Shown: positions 33,788 to 44,122 of the stretch, piece after piece
Layout of the letters: the number at the start of each line of letters is the position of its first letter
Position numbering within the stretch: the stretch's first letter is position 1
Assembly: GCA_002286855.1 (NCBI GenBank)
Contig: NRSV01000054.1
Coordinates: 124,001 to 188,000, forward strand
Direction: 5' to 3'
Source of the DNA: Bipolaris cookei
Lineage: Eukaryota > Ascomycota > Dothideomycetes > Pleosporales > Pleosporaceae
DNA length: 64,000 nucleotides
Translations under genes and position numbers: made by a program
Notes under the pieces: generated by a model
The model's input: only the letters and a program-made list of their open reading frames with translations
The model's database searches: none
What the model was told of the DNA's origin: nothing

Positions 33788-35122
33788 ATGACAGTCTCCA
33801 GCTATAAGTCCCAGAACCTGTCGTCCACGCCAAAGTCAGTCGCGCCGGCTGATCTGTTCCTTCTGCGCGTTGATCTCGCCTCAACACAACACCAACAACA
33901 AAGGCCCATGGCGTACGACAGTCACAGTCCCAGTCCTTTGCGGCCTGCCAACGAGCTTTGGTACAACATTCCGGTTTCTGCGAACCGATATCAAGAAGAA
34001 GAAGACAGGTCAGAGCTATCAGCATACCAAGCCGCGGCACAACGATTTAGCTCATGCTCTTCTCACCCAACCACGCCGTTGCGATCGCCGCCAATCACAA
34101 ACTCAGATCTTAACAAACCACTACCACCCTCGCCCTCAAATTCCGAAAGGAAAACTAGCAAATGCTCGACATTGTTTGGCCTTCTCCGTCGCGAACCTTC
34201 TCGTCAACTAGACTCGACACTTCTGCAGCCGGAACCCTACCAGCCGAACCAACGGCATTCCACAGATTTGAGTGTGGAAACACATGTCCGTTATTCGCAT
34301 ATCTACTCTCACAGTATGCCTAGTTCGCCCCGTGCTTTTATCCAGTCGCCCTGCAGCAGCGCAGAACATCTTCCCCAGACTCAATTTACAGCTACGGATT
34401 TCTCAGAGACCTTCCAGTACCAGCCGTATGCGACACCGCCACAGCATCCACTATCACTATCTCAGCAACGACGTACAGTTTCTTCCGATCCCCACCTCGA
34501 AATGATATCGCCCCGAACTCGCACCTTTCCTGACCCAAGCCTCAACTCGATACCACGCAATACAGCACCCAGTAGACCACGGCCGCATACGACTTGTCTT
34601 TCGCCTACAGAGCCTTTTACGGACATGTCACAATTTCACCTCTTTGCAGAGGCAACGACTGGTCTACCAAGCGATACCGAACCTTTCTCTCCCAGTGGAC
34701 CACCACAGCTCCGAGGTTCGCTTTTCGCTCGTCGGAGTACTAACGACAGCATTCCCCTGCCCTTGCAACACCCCCAGGAATCATGCACCCCGCCAATGCG
34801 ACGGCCCCAGAGAGAACAAAGAGATGACTGGCAGAACTTTGAACCTCCGCCACTCATTTCGTCACAAGCAGCGCCTGCGCTCAATCATCCACAGCCTTCA
34901 CCTGATATACTTGTGGACTCGTATCAGCCATGGCAGCCACCTCCACAAATGGATGAAGTAACCGCGGAACTGGAATTATTAGGACTGAACGACCCGCCGC
35001 GAGGAGACGATGAATTACCCAATTACCGACAGAGCCAGGAAGAAATGGCAGAACGAAAAAGACTGGAGGCTGCAGCGAGGGCACGAGAATTAGAGGCACA
35101 ATGGCGACGCACACGGAGATGA
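33788..35122 (+). CDS. Disordered Ser/Pro-rich protein with LPNY motif and C-terminal coiled coil
   Basis: Single exon of 444 residues from ATG 33788; an internal ATG at 33908 (CCCATGGC context) may be the true start. The sequence is dominated by Ser, Pro, Gln and Thr, with several proline-directed phosphorylation-like sites (SPSP, LPPSPS, TPPMR). Near the end, MDEVTAELELLGLNDPPRGD is followed by DELPNYRQSQEEMAERKRLE and an Arg/Glu/Ala coiled coil reaching the stop. A (D/E)ELPxY-QSQ-E motif followed by a basic coil recurs in fungal proteins and could be an arrestin- or WW-domain docking site. That is an inference. No enzyme domain. Confidence 0.75.
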   Translation: MTVSSYKSQNLSSTPKSVAPADLFLLRVDLASTQHQQQRPMAYDSHSPSPLRPANELWYNIPVSANRYQEEEDRSELSAYQAAAQRFSSCSSHPTTPLRSPPITNSDLNKPLPPSPSNSERKTSKCSTLFGLLRREPSRQLDSTLLQPEPYQPNQRHSTDLSVETHVRYSHIYSHSMPSSPRAFIQSPCSSAEHLPQTQFTATDFSETFQYQPYATPPQHPLSLSQQRRTVSSDPHLEMISPRTRTFPDPSLNSIPRNTAPSRPRPHTTCLSPTEPFTDMSQFHLFAEATTGLPSDTEPFSPSGPPQLRGSLFARRSTNDSIPLPLQHPQESCTPPMRRPQREQRDDWQNFEPPPLISSQAAPALNHPQPSPDILVDSYQPWQPPPQMDEVTAELELLGLNDPPRGDDELPNYRQSQEEMAERKRLEAAARARELEAQWRRTRR

Positions 35123-38100
35123 CGAACAAGTACGCTCAGCGTGATAAGACCATCGGAACGAAGATAATGGGAGTGCGACAATCAGCGCAACATTACGATA
35201 AGCAGTCTTGAGCACCATTATGCTATTCAAAGTATGTGGTGTGAATTTTAAATACTAAGATTTGATGCCTTGCGGAGCTGTCAAGATCTCGTCATAATCG
35301 TATGGTGAACACAGCTGCTTTTCGCTACTTGCGGGTGTAAGAAAACCCAGCATCACCACTGGTTAATCACAGAGCACGATGGTCTTGCTATCCAGCAGCA
35401 CAGACCTGTAATTCCTTCTTGATGCACCGGTACATATCGATCAAGCTGCCTGGTTTCTTCATGCATTGGCTCGGATAGCGTTTACGAATCGGAAACGTAG
35501 CCGTCATCATGCGCAAACTTGTATAGTTGCTACAAATCACACAAGTCATTGACTGGAACTTTGCATACCATCCATACGGCGATACGGGCATTCTAGAATG
35601 CACTGACCCACAAAAACGAAAACTAGAGTTCCTGTCATCTTTCCTTTCACATGCGACAAAGAGCCAGAAATATTGTCGTACACCCTGATGCGGCCTTTGT
35701 ACTCCCCCTTCTTGCCGCATCGGGAATTGTAGCCCCCACACCTACACATGCTCTGCGCGTGGATATGAGTAATACCCTTAACAGGGGTTGTACGCTTCTT
35801 TGCATAGCACGCATGGTCAATCACGTTTCATTCACAGTGGGTCCGAACGCAATACATGAAGATGGCCAGCACCAATGTTTAAGCGAAGACAAGTAAAGTA
35901 AGCCTTATGGAAAGCCTTAACAAAGCGGAGACCTGAGATTGGACAAAACTTCGTCATCAGATGCTGATCTTTACAACAAGTTCCGAGGAGGAGAGAACAG
36001 ATAGTTCTTTGCAACTTCGTCACTATCGCAAAAGTTTCGAATTACAACAGTGCAGACATAGAAAAAAGCGATTAAACCTTGACTCCCAGATACTTTGATG
36101 GCTTGTTGCAAGATTCCACAGTATAAACACACATCATTACACTACTTGCGACATCGGCTATGTCCGCTCCCGCCTTACCACATGCATGCCTAGCCGTTAA
36201 ACAATCACGCAAACGACAAGACGCACTAGGACGGACATTAGACGTTCCGCGGGGGAAAAAAGAGTCTTTGGGGGCCAGAACAACCACAAATTTCCGGCAA
36301 GTGAGGCTTCCATAGGCATACTTTAGAGTAGTATGTAAATACCCGAAGAATAAATATGACAAACAGCCGGTGCTAGTCTCAAATCCACAATGTCCCCCTT
36401 GCCAATTTTCTACTGCATAGTGGACAATCGTGATAGTAGTCCCCCCCCCCCCCCCCCCCACACACACACACTTGCTCATACCGTTACAATATCCTCGGCG
36501 TCCGTACCTGCCGAACCCGGGAGACAATGATCAGCCAATGTGGCCGCCATAACTAAGAAAGGTAACGTTACACGACACCAGGTAACAGTGTGTGCGTGTC
36601 ACAAAAAACGGGTTGTGGGGTTTTATGGCATGGGGATGCAGATGAGGGTCGCGTATGCGCAAGGACTGAGCTTGGATGGACGTGGGAGGTGGGGGATGGG
36701 GAGGCTATGCAAGCTGCACGCCTCATGTATATGCGACTCGGAGACACGTGAACAGCTGTCGTTTTGAAAATAGAAAAGGGTGCATGGCGGAGATTGAGTG
36801 GTGGTGAAGATAAGGAGGTGAGGAGGACTTGAGCGATTGGTGATCATTCTTGGATGCGTTTGTTGGATGAGTATTGGGTGATACCAAGTGATAGGATATG
36901 GGGGTGTGATAGGTTGTGGCGAGGCCGGGAGGGGGGCGTGGAGTGCCTGAGCAGTGGGTGCCTTGATTATCGTTGGGGGGAAGTCGACATGCCTTTTTCA
37001 AGTACAGCTTTAGCTGATGGCATCAAATCTGCGAGCTTCCTTTTGCAGTTCATGGACGACTTGGCTTTTCTTTTGTTGATCACGCTATCCAAGCTTGTAG
37101 AGTGTAGGTGAGGGCGAAAGCGCGGATCTGGCTATTGTCATCCACTTTACCATTTCGAAGACGGAGTGCTATATTTAAGAGTCGAGACGGGAATGATTAA
37201 TTATCAGCATTCAAGGTGATCATAGCAGCTGTGTATTCTTCCAGTAACAGTATTCGAAAAAGTTCACTTTCCAAGTGAGATTTAAGCCAACACTTCGAGT
37301 AGCGAGTTACTGCATACATCACATTACCATGACAACCTGTCAAAAATGGATCAAGGAAATAAATTGATTTTGTCCGCTGCCGACCCCCAAATAATAATTC
37401 CCAGCTAGGCACCCGATGACAAGTCCTCCCACGTGACATTATATACAGCACTCCTCGTCCAAAGCCTCCGTCAACGTACAACGGTCTAACTAAACACGTG
37501 AATGGTTAGCTCTCCATGTGATGTATACAAGCTTTTCCACTTCAATCAAGTAAAACGCCACACAGCCTATCACTACCAAGTACAACCTCAGCTACAGTTA
37601 CCCAGTTGGAATATAAAGTCCCAAACCACGTGACATTATTTCGCTGTAGCAGCTGCTAAACAATTTTTCTTTCTAAGAAATCATAATTGAGGTGTCAGAT
37701 TGCTGGGCACTGACAGGCATCTTTGTTCAAGTTACTCTGATCATGAAAATACTTTATGTGAGATTGCATTAGATCTTCACTAGATATCACACACACTCCC
37801 GTGATGAAGGACTGAAATTCTTTTTGTTTTGCTAAAACATCTCTACAACATTTGTGCTACTCGTGTATATTCACTCAGTTCGATAATAAGCCAGAAAAGA
37901 GAGATCTACATATCCTTTCAAAAGTGAAGCCAAGGGTAGAAGTGCAGATTTAGCTGCTGGATCGATTGCAGATACACTTTGATACAGCGACCGCTATTTT
38001 ACTTTCTAGATAGTATGGCACGATACACGATCAAGCTCAAAAGATCAAGAGGCGACCCACAATCAAATTAGTAGAATAGGGTTGAAATCCAATCGCTGTA

Positions 38101-38167
38101 TTTTTTTTTTAGTGAAGAAGGTACCTATCTACTCCGAAAGCAAATCGCCTATATACCCACAATCTAG
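35123..38167. other. 3 kb without a convincing gene
   Basis: Contains cysteine-bearing frames on the minus strand (35388-35824) that might be exons of a small secreted protein but do not splice cleanly. Also holds a poly-C/CA microsatellite and a cluster of CACGTG boxes (37430, 37495, 37627). Otherwise AT-rich. Confidence 0.45.
36441..36472. repeat. Poly-C then (CA)n microsatellite
   Basis: Nineteen cytosines followed directly by CA dinucleotides. The exact length is likely variable and error-prone in sequencing. Confidence 0.9.
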
Positions 38168-38369
38168 TCATACATGGGCATATCGTTTTAGATCGTTTTT
38201 TGGAAAACAGGTTAAGCAGAATTTAGCGTACCAAAGTTGTTTTCAGCCAATTAAACAGAGGCCGTCAATAACAAAATTTTCTCTGATTGGTCACAATAAA
38301 GTTTGGTACGCTAAATTCTGCTTAACCTGTTTTCCAAAAAACGATCTAAAACGATATGCCCATGTATGA
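38168..38369. mobile_element. MITE with 68-base terminal inverted repeats
   Basis: Left arm 38168-38235 and right arm 38302-38369 are reverse complements over 68 bases by eye, separated by a 66-base loop. The arms begin TCATACATGGGCATATCG. The string AATCTAGTCA occurs at both outer edges (38161-38170 and 38369-38378), overlapping the arm ends, so the target duplication is 6 to 10 bases depending on where the arm is cut. Long arms, no coding capacity and a direct duplication fit a non-autonomous DNA transposon, perhaps Mutator-like or hAT-like. Confidence 0.85.
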
Positions 38370-38949
38370 ATCTAGTCACGTGATACTACACCACAATAGA
38401 GGGACTATACAAGGCCACAGTAAAGAATGTAGCATCGCAGAGAAATAAGATACGTCCTCAGGTGCTGACAGAGAAAAAAAGAAGATGTCACTTTTGCATA
38501 TCAAACACTCGCAGACATATTAAAATCAGTGCAAAAACGGGCATCTCAATCCATGAACATCCGGGCAGAGTACGAAAAGAGAAGTGCGCGCGTGATTGGA
38601 ATACACGGAGGAGAATGAGAAACATGTGAAATAGATATGTGATGCCACCACCAACTCATTGATTACATCTATTTGTGAAGTATCGACCCCCATATGACCC
38701 AGTCCGACAACTCTTCCCTGCCGCACGTTAAAAGGTCCATCCACACATCCATACATCATCCACGAATCTCCACATAACTCTAAGAACCACCACCCAAACA
38801 ATGGTTGAGCACTGTAAGCGCCTCCACCTCTAATACCGCTCGAAACCCTGATAATCCTGGAAACTTCTCAAAAACCTCGAAAAGCTCAACAGCGGCCTGA
38901 ACGCGGGCATTGCAAAAGTATCCTGCAGCAACCCCTCCACACGAGACAA

Positions 38950-39898
38950 GGTCTTCATCGAAAAGCGATTTGACGTTCAAGAGTTCAAGTACAAAGTTGC
39001 TCACCGCGAAATCCAGCTGCTGCACCAAATAAGCGATCACATGAACATAGTCACGATGGTGGACCGTTTTCTCGACGAAGGAGCGCTGCGAGCAGCTGTG
39101 TACCTTGAGTACTGCGATCTGGGGAGCATAGATACGGTAGTGTATGAAGTCGCCAAAGGAAGACAGGTCCATGAGCGCAAGGTGTAGAGCTGGTTTTTCC
39201 AGCTGTGCGGCGCGCTGACGTATTGTTATTGGGGACCGGAGCCGGGGAGGAGTGATGATGAGATTTTTCAGCCGGGATAGGGTAGGATTTATCATCGGAA
39301 TATTAAACAGGGGAATGTACTACTAACCAAAGAAGGGGGACAGATAGTAGTGAAGCTGGCGGATTTTGGGCGCGGAGTATCTGAGGACCATCTTGCGCAG
39401 GCGCAGAGCGAACAACTTGCTACAAAGCAGCAAGTGGGGACGTCGGGGTTCGATGCACCAGATTATCCATTCTTTGGGGGAGCGTCGGATGTTTGGCAGG
39501 TGGTCGTTACGATGGTGTGCTTGTGCACGGGGACCAGATCGCCGAAGAGTACAATGAATCCTGGTGGTCAGATATGGGATAAGTCGAGGCCGGCAGGAGA
39601 CAGTTATTCGGGCAGGCTCAATTCGAAGATAAAGCTGTATCTGGCGACAAGTGCCCGGCAACGATCTACCGCATATCAGATTCTGCGACTATTGGACCAA
39701 GCGAGTATGATAGAAATGTCAACGTTGTCCAAGGATAGGCGTCCGCTAGAGCTTTTCGAGCCATACGATTGGGAGAGCCCTCCGGCAAGAAATCATAGAC
39801 TGGAGTTTGAGTCGGGACCCAAGTGGCCAGTATTTCTGGTTCAAGGCGGAAGGCAAAGATGGAATCAGATGAATACACCGGCCCTCTCATTCTTTTGA
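38950..39898 (+). pseudogene. Broken Ser/Thr protein kinase
   Basis: Kinase subdomains can be followed in order: HREIQLLHQISDHMNIV (helix C and after), AAVYLEYCDLGSI (hinge), FFQLCGALTYC, YHRNIKQGNVLL (catalytic loop), VVKLADFGRG (magnesium loop), GTSGFDAPDYPFFGGASDVW (activation end), then the C-lobe to 39898. The catalytic Asp of HRD reads Asn, and TAG codons interrupt at 39185-39187 and 39278-39280. The N-terminal lobe before 38950 is not readable and no start is seen. The HRD-to-HRN change and the stops fit G-to-A or C-to-T decay. A 171-residue frame on the opposite strand (38780-39295) is only its shadow. Confidence 0.75.
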
Positions 39899-40080
39899 GC
39901 CATAATCTTTGAAGGCTCAAGAGTATTGTCACATACTCACTCCCTGCATGTTATAACAAGCACGCATACGTTGTTTCTCCTACGAGAAGCGGTTTCGGGC
40001 AGAATTCGATCCGTAGTGTGGTCGCTGATGAAGGTGTAGAGGCCAGCCCAGTTTAATATTGTTCCCAGACTATTCTGTCT

Positions 40081-42091
40081 TCACTGGTTATGCCAACCCC
40101 ACGATTCCTCAAGCTGTGCAATCATCGCGGTGGGAGGGAAAGCATGCGTTTGTTCACAGCTATACCACAGATCGCGGAGGCTTTGCTGCTCCTCTCGTAC
40201 GGTGAATCGGTCGCCAACTACATACATTAGAAAGTGTTCTAGAAACAAATGCAAGAGAAGAGTCATGCATGAGCAAGTTTCAAGTAGAGCACGTACCTAG
40301 TGCAATCGCATAACAGGCGACAAATATGCAGGGAAATACCTTAGGATTTGATTGAGCGACACCGCACATTATGCGCACATTCTCTTGTACAGCCTTGTCC
40401 ACGACGACACGCGAAGCCCTGTGTGCAGGGCCAAGCTGCGGTATCGTAGGGTCATGTACAATCAGTAGTGTATGAGCTAGGAGATTGTACTGCATGCCCA
40501 TTACGTGCTCTTTTCGATGTAGGCGGATATCTGGAAAGCTATTTCCGCTCGAAGTGTTTTTGTGGCGAAAGTAATACGGATCGAAGCTGTCAGGTCTGCA
40601 CTGATTCCACGCCTTGTTCTCGTCCATGAGTTGGTTGTAGCGAGCGATGCTATTTCTGTCCTCTCCAAATACAAAGTTGCTCACGTCGCCAAGATGCGCA
40701 ATAGTCCGCGTAGCCCACATTGAGTCAGTAGCGGGCTCGAGGGAGCGGTCTACAGGAAAGATGTGTAACTTGAAGGCTTTCTGTGTCATTAGTGAGATCC
40801 ATAGTTCCTGACGAAAGGCGGCCCAGTATATAGCCTGGCGCCAGTCTGGTCCAGATGTAGCAGCATATGACTGTTCAGCAGCGCGAATAATCGCTTGAGT
40901 ACCGAAGAGATGTCCTTGAGGGTCACTTCCTACGACTGATATATTCATTTCCTCTAAGAGCCGCAGAATAACAGTCGCTGCAAGCAGTGGCTCCTCTTTG
41001 ATAGTTGAGTTGTCATTCAATGCAGGGATCAAAGTGTCAAAACATCTCTGGTAGTACGCATCTGCAATATAAGGATCAAAGTCGGCAATCCGGCTAAGCT
41101 GACGTGCAGAGAGAGCAAGGATAGCATTCCTGCTCAAGTCAGCAGTCAGATTCTTATAAGAGTGGGTCCTACACGAGATTACACACATTAATGTACTGTT
41201 TTGTTTGGCCATCTGGACAATGTGTACACCAAAATGATCTCTAGAATCTATCATATCAAACTAGCGGTAGTGAGCAGGAAATCTCTTCTTCTTCCTGACG
41301 GCCAAAGACTCACAAACAAGGCAACATTTTCAATGTAGTGCTGAAGCAGCATAGCCTCTTGTTCATGCTCCAATGGCCATAGGACCGGCTCGCCAGGAGG
41401 TTGCTGATAAACAAACGTGCTAGCGTTGGCGTCGTCGTGCCTTTGATAAGCACTCGTATTTGATGGCTGATCCGGGGTCATAGATGGCGCAGAAGTGTTC
41501 CGTTGAACTGGCGACTCAGAATTTAATAGTGATAAGACAGTCAAGCCCTCTGTGGGCGTAAACAAGGTAGAGCTTGGGGTCAAATTATTGTTATCCTGGC
41601 CACTTGTAGAAGGACCAGGGGATTGATAGAGAATAGAAGATCCGCTAAAAGGCGAGTCGCCGGTCTGAACGTAGTGCGAACGAATCTCTGGCGATTCATC
41701 CAAAAACTGAACTGTTGCGCATTCCATTAGCAAAAGCCGTCGCGGCACATGGGCAGTCGTGCTTTCCTACTTCGAGGTGGGAATGAAACCCAGGGCTGGG
41801 CGGAGCTGAACGAGTCTGATATGGAAGATCGACGGAAGCGTCTACCACTTTCGTATACGCATTCCTTTTTGGCATGTTCACATCTTCCGCATTTCGGTTG
41901 CTTTCCGTCGCCTGTCGCAGGATCATTAGCCAACGGGAGGAAGGGACCGCGGATTAGCCACCCGCCTCAGCGCTCGAAGCTTACATCGATAGTGACGCGA
42001 GCGGCACCGAATACTAGATATGGAGTGTCAATCGAGTGCAACAGCGGGTAGTAAGAAAAAACCACGGCCCAAGGCCTTCGTACCATGGCAT
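40081..42091 (-). CDS. Zn(II)2Cys6 transcription factor, six exons
   Basis: Exons on the minus strand: 42091-42084, 42013-41985, 41911-41771, 41711-41314, 41260-40297 and 40238-40081, giving 565 residues in one frame. The zinc cluster spans the first three exons: MPCIRCRSRHYRCD, then GKQPKCGRCEHAKKECVY, with six cysteines in canonical spacing. This supports the unusual 8-base first exon (donor GTACGA). The other donors are GTAAGC, GTAGGA, GTGAGT and GTACGT. The C-terminal part (NAILALSARQLSRI, YYQRCFDTLIPAL, LLAATVILRLLEEM, ELWISLMTQKAF) matches the fungal_trans_2 type regulatory domain. It is a nuclear DNA-binding regulator with unknown target. The adjacent broken dioxygenase-like gene could once have been a partner. 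Confidence 0.75.
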
Positions 42092-42689
42092 TTGCTCTGG
42101 GCCACGCGGTATGCGCGTGGCAGTGGGACCGTAATAGAACAGGAGCGGGCAAATTTACGAATACTGGACATGCGCGCGAGGATGCTGCGTTCCAAGGCTC
42201 CGAGATGAGAAGGACGCGCCGGTATCAGCAACAATGCGGCATCCAACCATATTCTGCAGGTTAGTAAAATGGACAAAAACGGTGAAGGGGTTTGTCTCCG
42301 CGGCGCAGTAGTAGTAGCAAAGCAAGTAAAATTACTAGCAGCTGACTGCTTTGCTGGCAGAAAACCTGAATAATTCGCCGCAGGAAACGGGATGCTTGGG
42401 AGCCCCACATGGTGCGTTCGCCAGAAGAAGCAACTTTGCCCGCCCCCTCCCCCTTTCGTGCCAATAAAGGCCGAAGACCCGCCTACTTCCCCGCAAGGAA
42501 TCCATGCACAGGGTATCCATGCTTACTATCCTACCTACTGCCTACTACACATGTAAATATAAAGACCAGAGCGTCAATGGGCTAAAAGACTAGACTATCA
42601 CTCAAATCCACCCCATAGAAAATACTAGTATAACAATAACAATAAACCCACCACCACAATCCCCCACGCCCTCCCGCCTTTCCATCTCT
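42092..42689. promoter_or_regulatory. Divergent region between regulator and dioxygenase relic
   Basis: No gene of its own. Frames on both strands here are short and lack domains. Confidence 0.4.
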
Positions 42690-43867
42690 CGAAGGAAACC
42701 TCTACGTAAACGACAGCCTCCTCCATCCCACCCAAGTATCCTGCCTCCGCCCCTCCTCTCCCACCGTCCCAATCGACAAACTCCGCCGCTGCTACACCAC
42801 GGGCGGCTACCTCTTCCTCAAAGCCCTCCTCCCGCGCCCCGATGTCCTGCGCGCCCGAGAAGCCTACTTCCAAATGCTCGCTCCAAGCGGCGTCTTGAAA
42901 TCCAGCACGCCACTCTTCCTCGGCCAATTCGACTCTTCCAAACCCTCCTCATACCCGGGTATCGGCGCCAGCGCAACACCCAACAACGGTAAACCCAGTG
43001 CTGATGCCACTGCTGCGCTCTTCGTCGATCTCGCGCTGCAAGCGTATTACGCGTCTTGGTACAAAGAGGATTTTTTCCAAACATCCTGTGCTGAGGGGTT
43101 TTATGGCTTAGATGAGGGGGTGGGGGGAGGATATGGTGGTAGTGAAACGCAGTTTGCTAAGGAATTATAAGCCGAGGAATAAGGCGATTGGCGTGCATTA
43201 TGATGAGATTTCTCTGAGGAGGGACGAGGATACGAATGTTACGGCTTGGGTGCCTATGGGGGATATTAGTTTAACTGGGGACTGACTGATTTATCTTGAG
43301 AATGGTAGGTCTGGACCTTACCCATATACTCACACACACACACACACGGAGCTACGGAGATGGGAGTTGTTGGACATGTGGGACTGCCGAGAGGTAGGAT
43401 ATCATCTTGGGAAGGAGATAGAAGATGACTTTACGCGCCGAGTACGAGAATCCAGGTTGACAGAGGAGATGAAGGATGCGTTTAATCGGAATATTATTTC
43501 CAACGGCTTACTTGCTGATGGGCCTAAAAAGTATGCAGAGACGTTTGGGAGGAGGTGGTTGGTTACGGATTATGAGGCGGGGGATGTGGTTTTGCATACA
43601 CCTTACACTGTAAGTTCGCTTGCTCACTACACGCGAGAAAGATTGGGTAAAGGGGGAAAAGGGGGGTAGACTAATGGTAAGCAAATCCATACTTCGACGA
43701 TGTATTACGATCCCAACGACGTCATTCGAGTAGGTGCAGATTTGCGCTTCGTGGATGGAAGTAAGCCTTATGGCAGGGTAAGTGCAGTTTATCACCAATC
43801 AATGTGCATATTGATAACGTAATAAAAGCGGTGGGACAAGGATTATGAATTCGATAACGGAGTTTGA
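42690..43867 (+). pseudogene. Broken phytanoyl-CoA dioxygenase (PhyH)-like gene
   Basis: Readable blocks in order: LYVNDSLLHPTQVSCLRP, GGYLFLKALLPRPDVLRARE, LAPSGVLKSSTPLFLGQFD, ADATAALFVDLALQAYYASW, GVHYDEISLRRDEDTNVTAW, EEMKDAFNRNIISNGLLADG, YEAGDVVLHTPYT, VIRVGADLRFVDGSKPYGR and RWDKDYEFDNGV. These fit a PhyH-family Fe(II)/2-oxoglutarate oxygenase, with the HxD iron pair seen in HYD. Defects: no start codon ahead of the first block, a one-base frame change at a T-run near 43070, a TAG at 43109-43111 in the new frame, and a TGA at 43283-43285 inside a glycine-rich turn. Three later introns still look splice-competent. An ancestral role in secondary or lipid metabolism is only a guess. Confidence 0.75.
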
Positions 43868-44122
43868 GCTCGACACCCTGGGCTATGTATTTCGCAATTT
43901 CAATTTGGGAAACAAAAGGTAAGCAAAATGGGGTATCGTCAATCCCTATTTTTCATCAAAGTGAACCAGTACATGCTAGATACAAATTCACGCAACAACA
44001 TCAAAGCTACGCCGCTGCATTTTCCATAGATATACGTGCTGAATATATACCAACCCCACCAAATCGTCATCATACAGCCTCGTTCATCACCAAGTAAACT
44101 TTTCCCTCAAACCGTCCTGGTC

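Noticed and set aside
36072..36527. 151-residue minus-strand frame with a glycine run
   Set aside because: The glycines come from the poly-C tract; the rest has no domain.
38780..39295. 171-residue minus-strand frame
   Set aside because: It is the antisense shadow of the kinase relic read on the plus strand.
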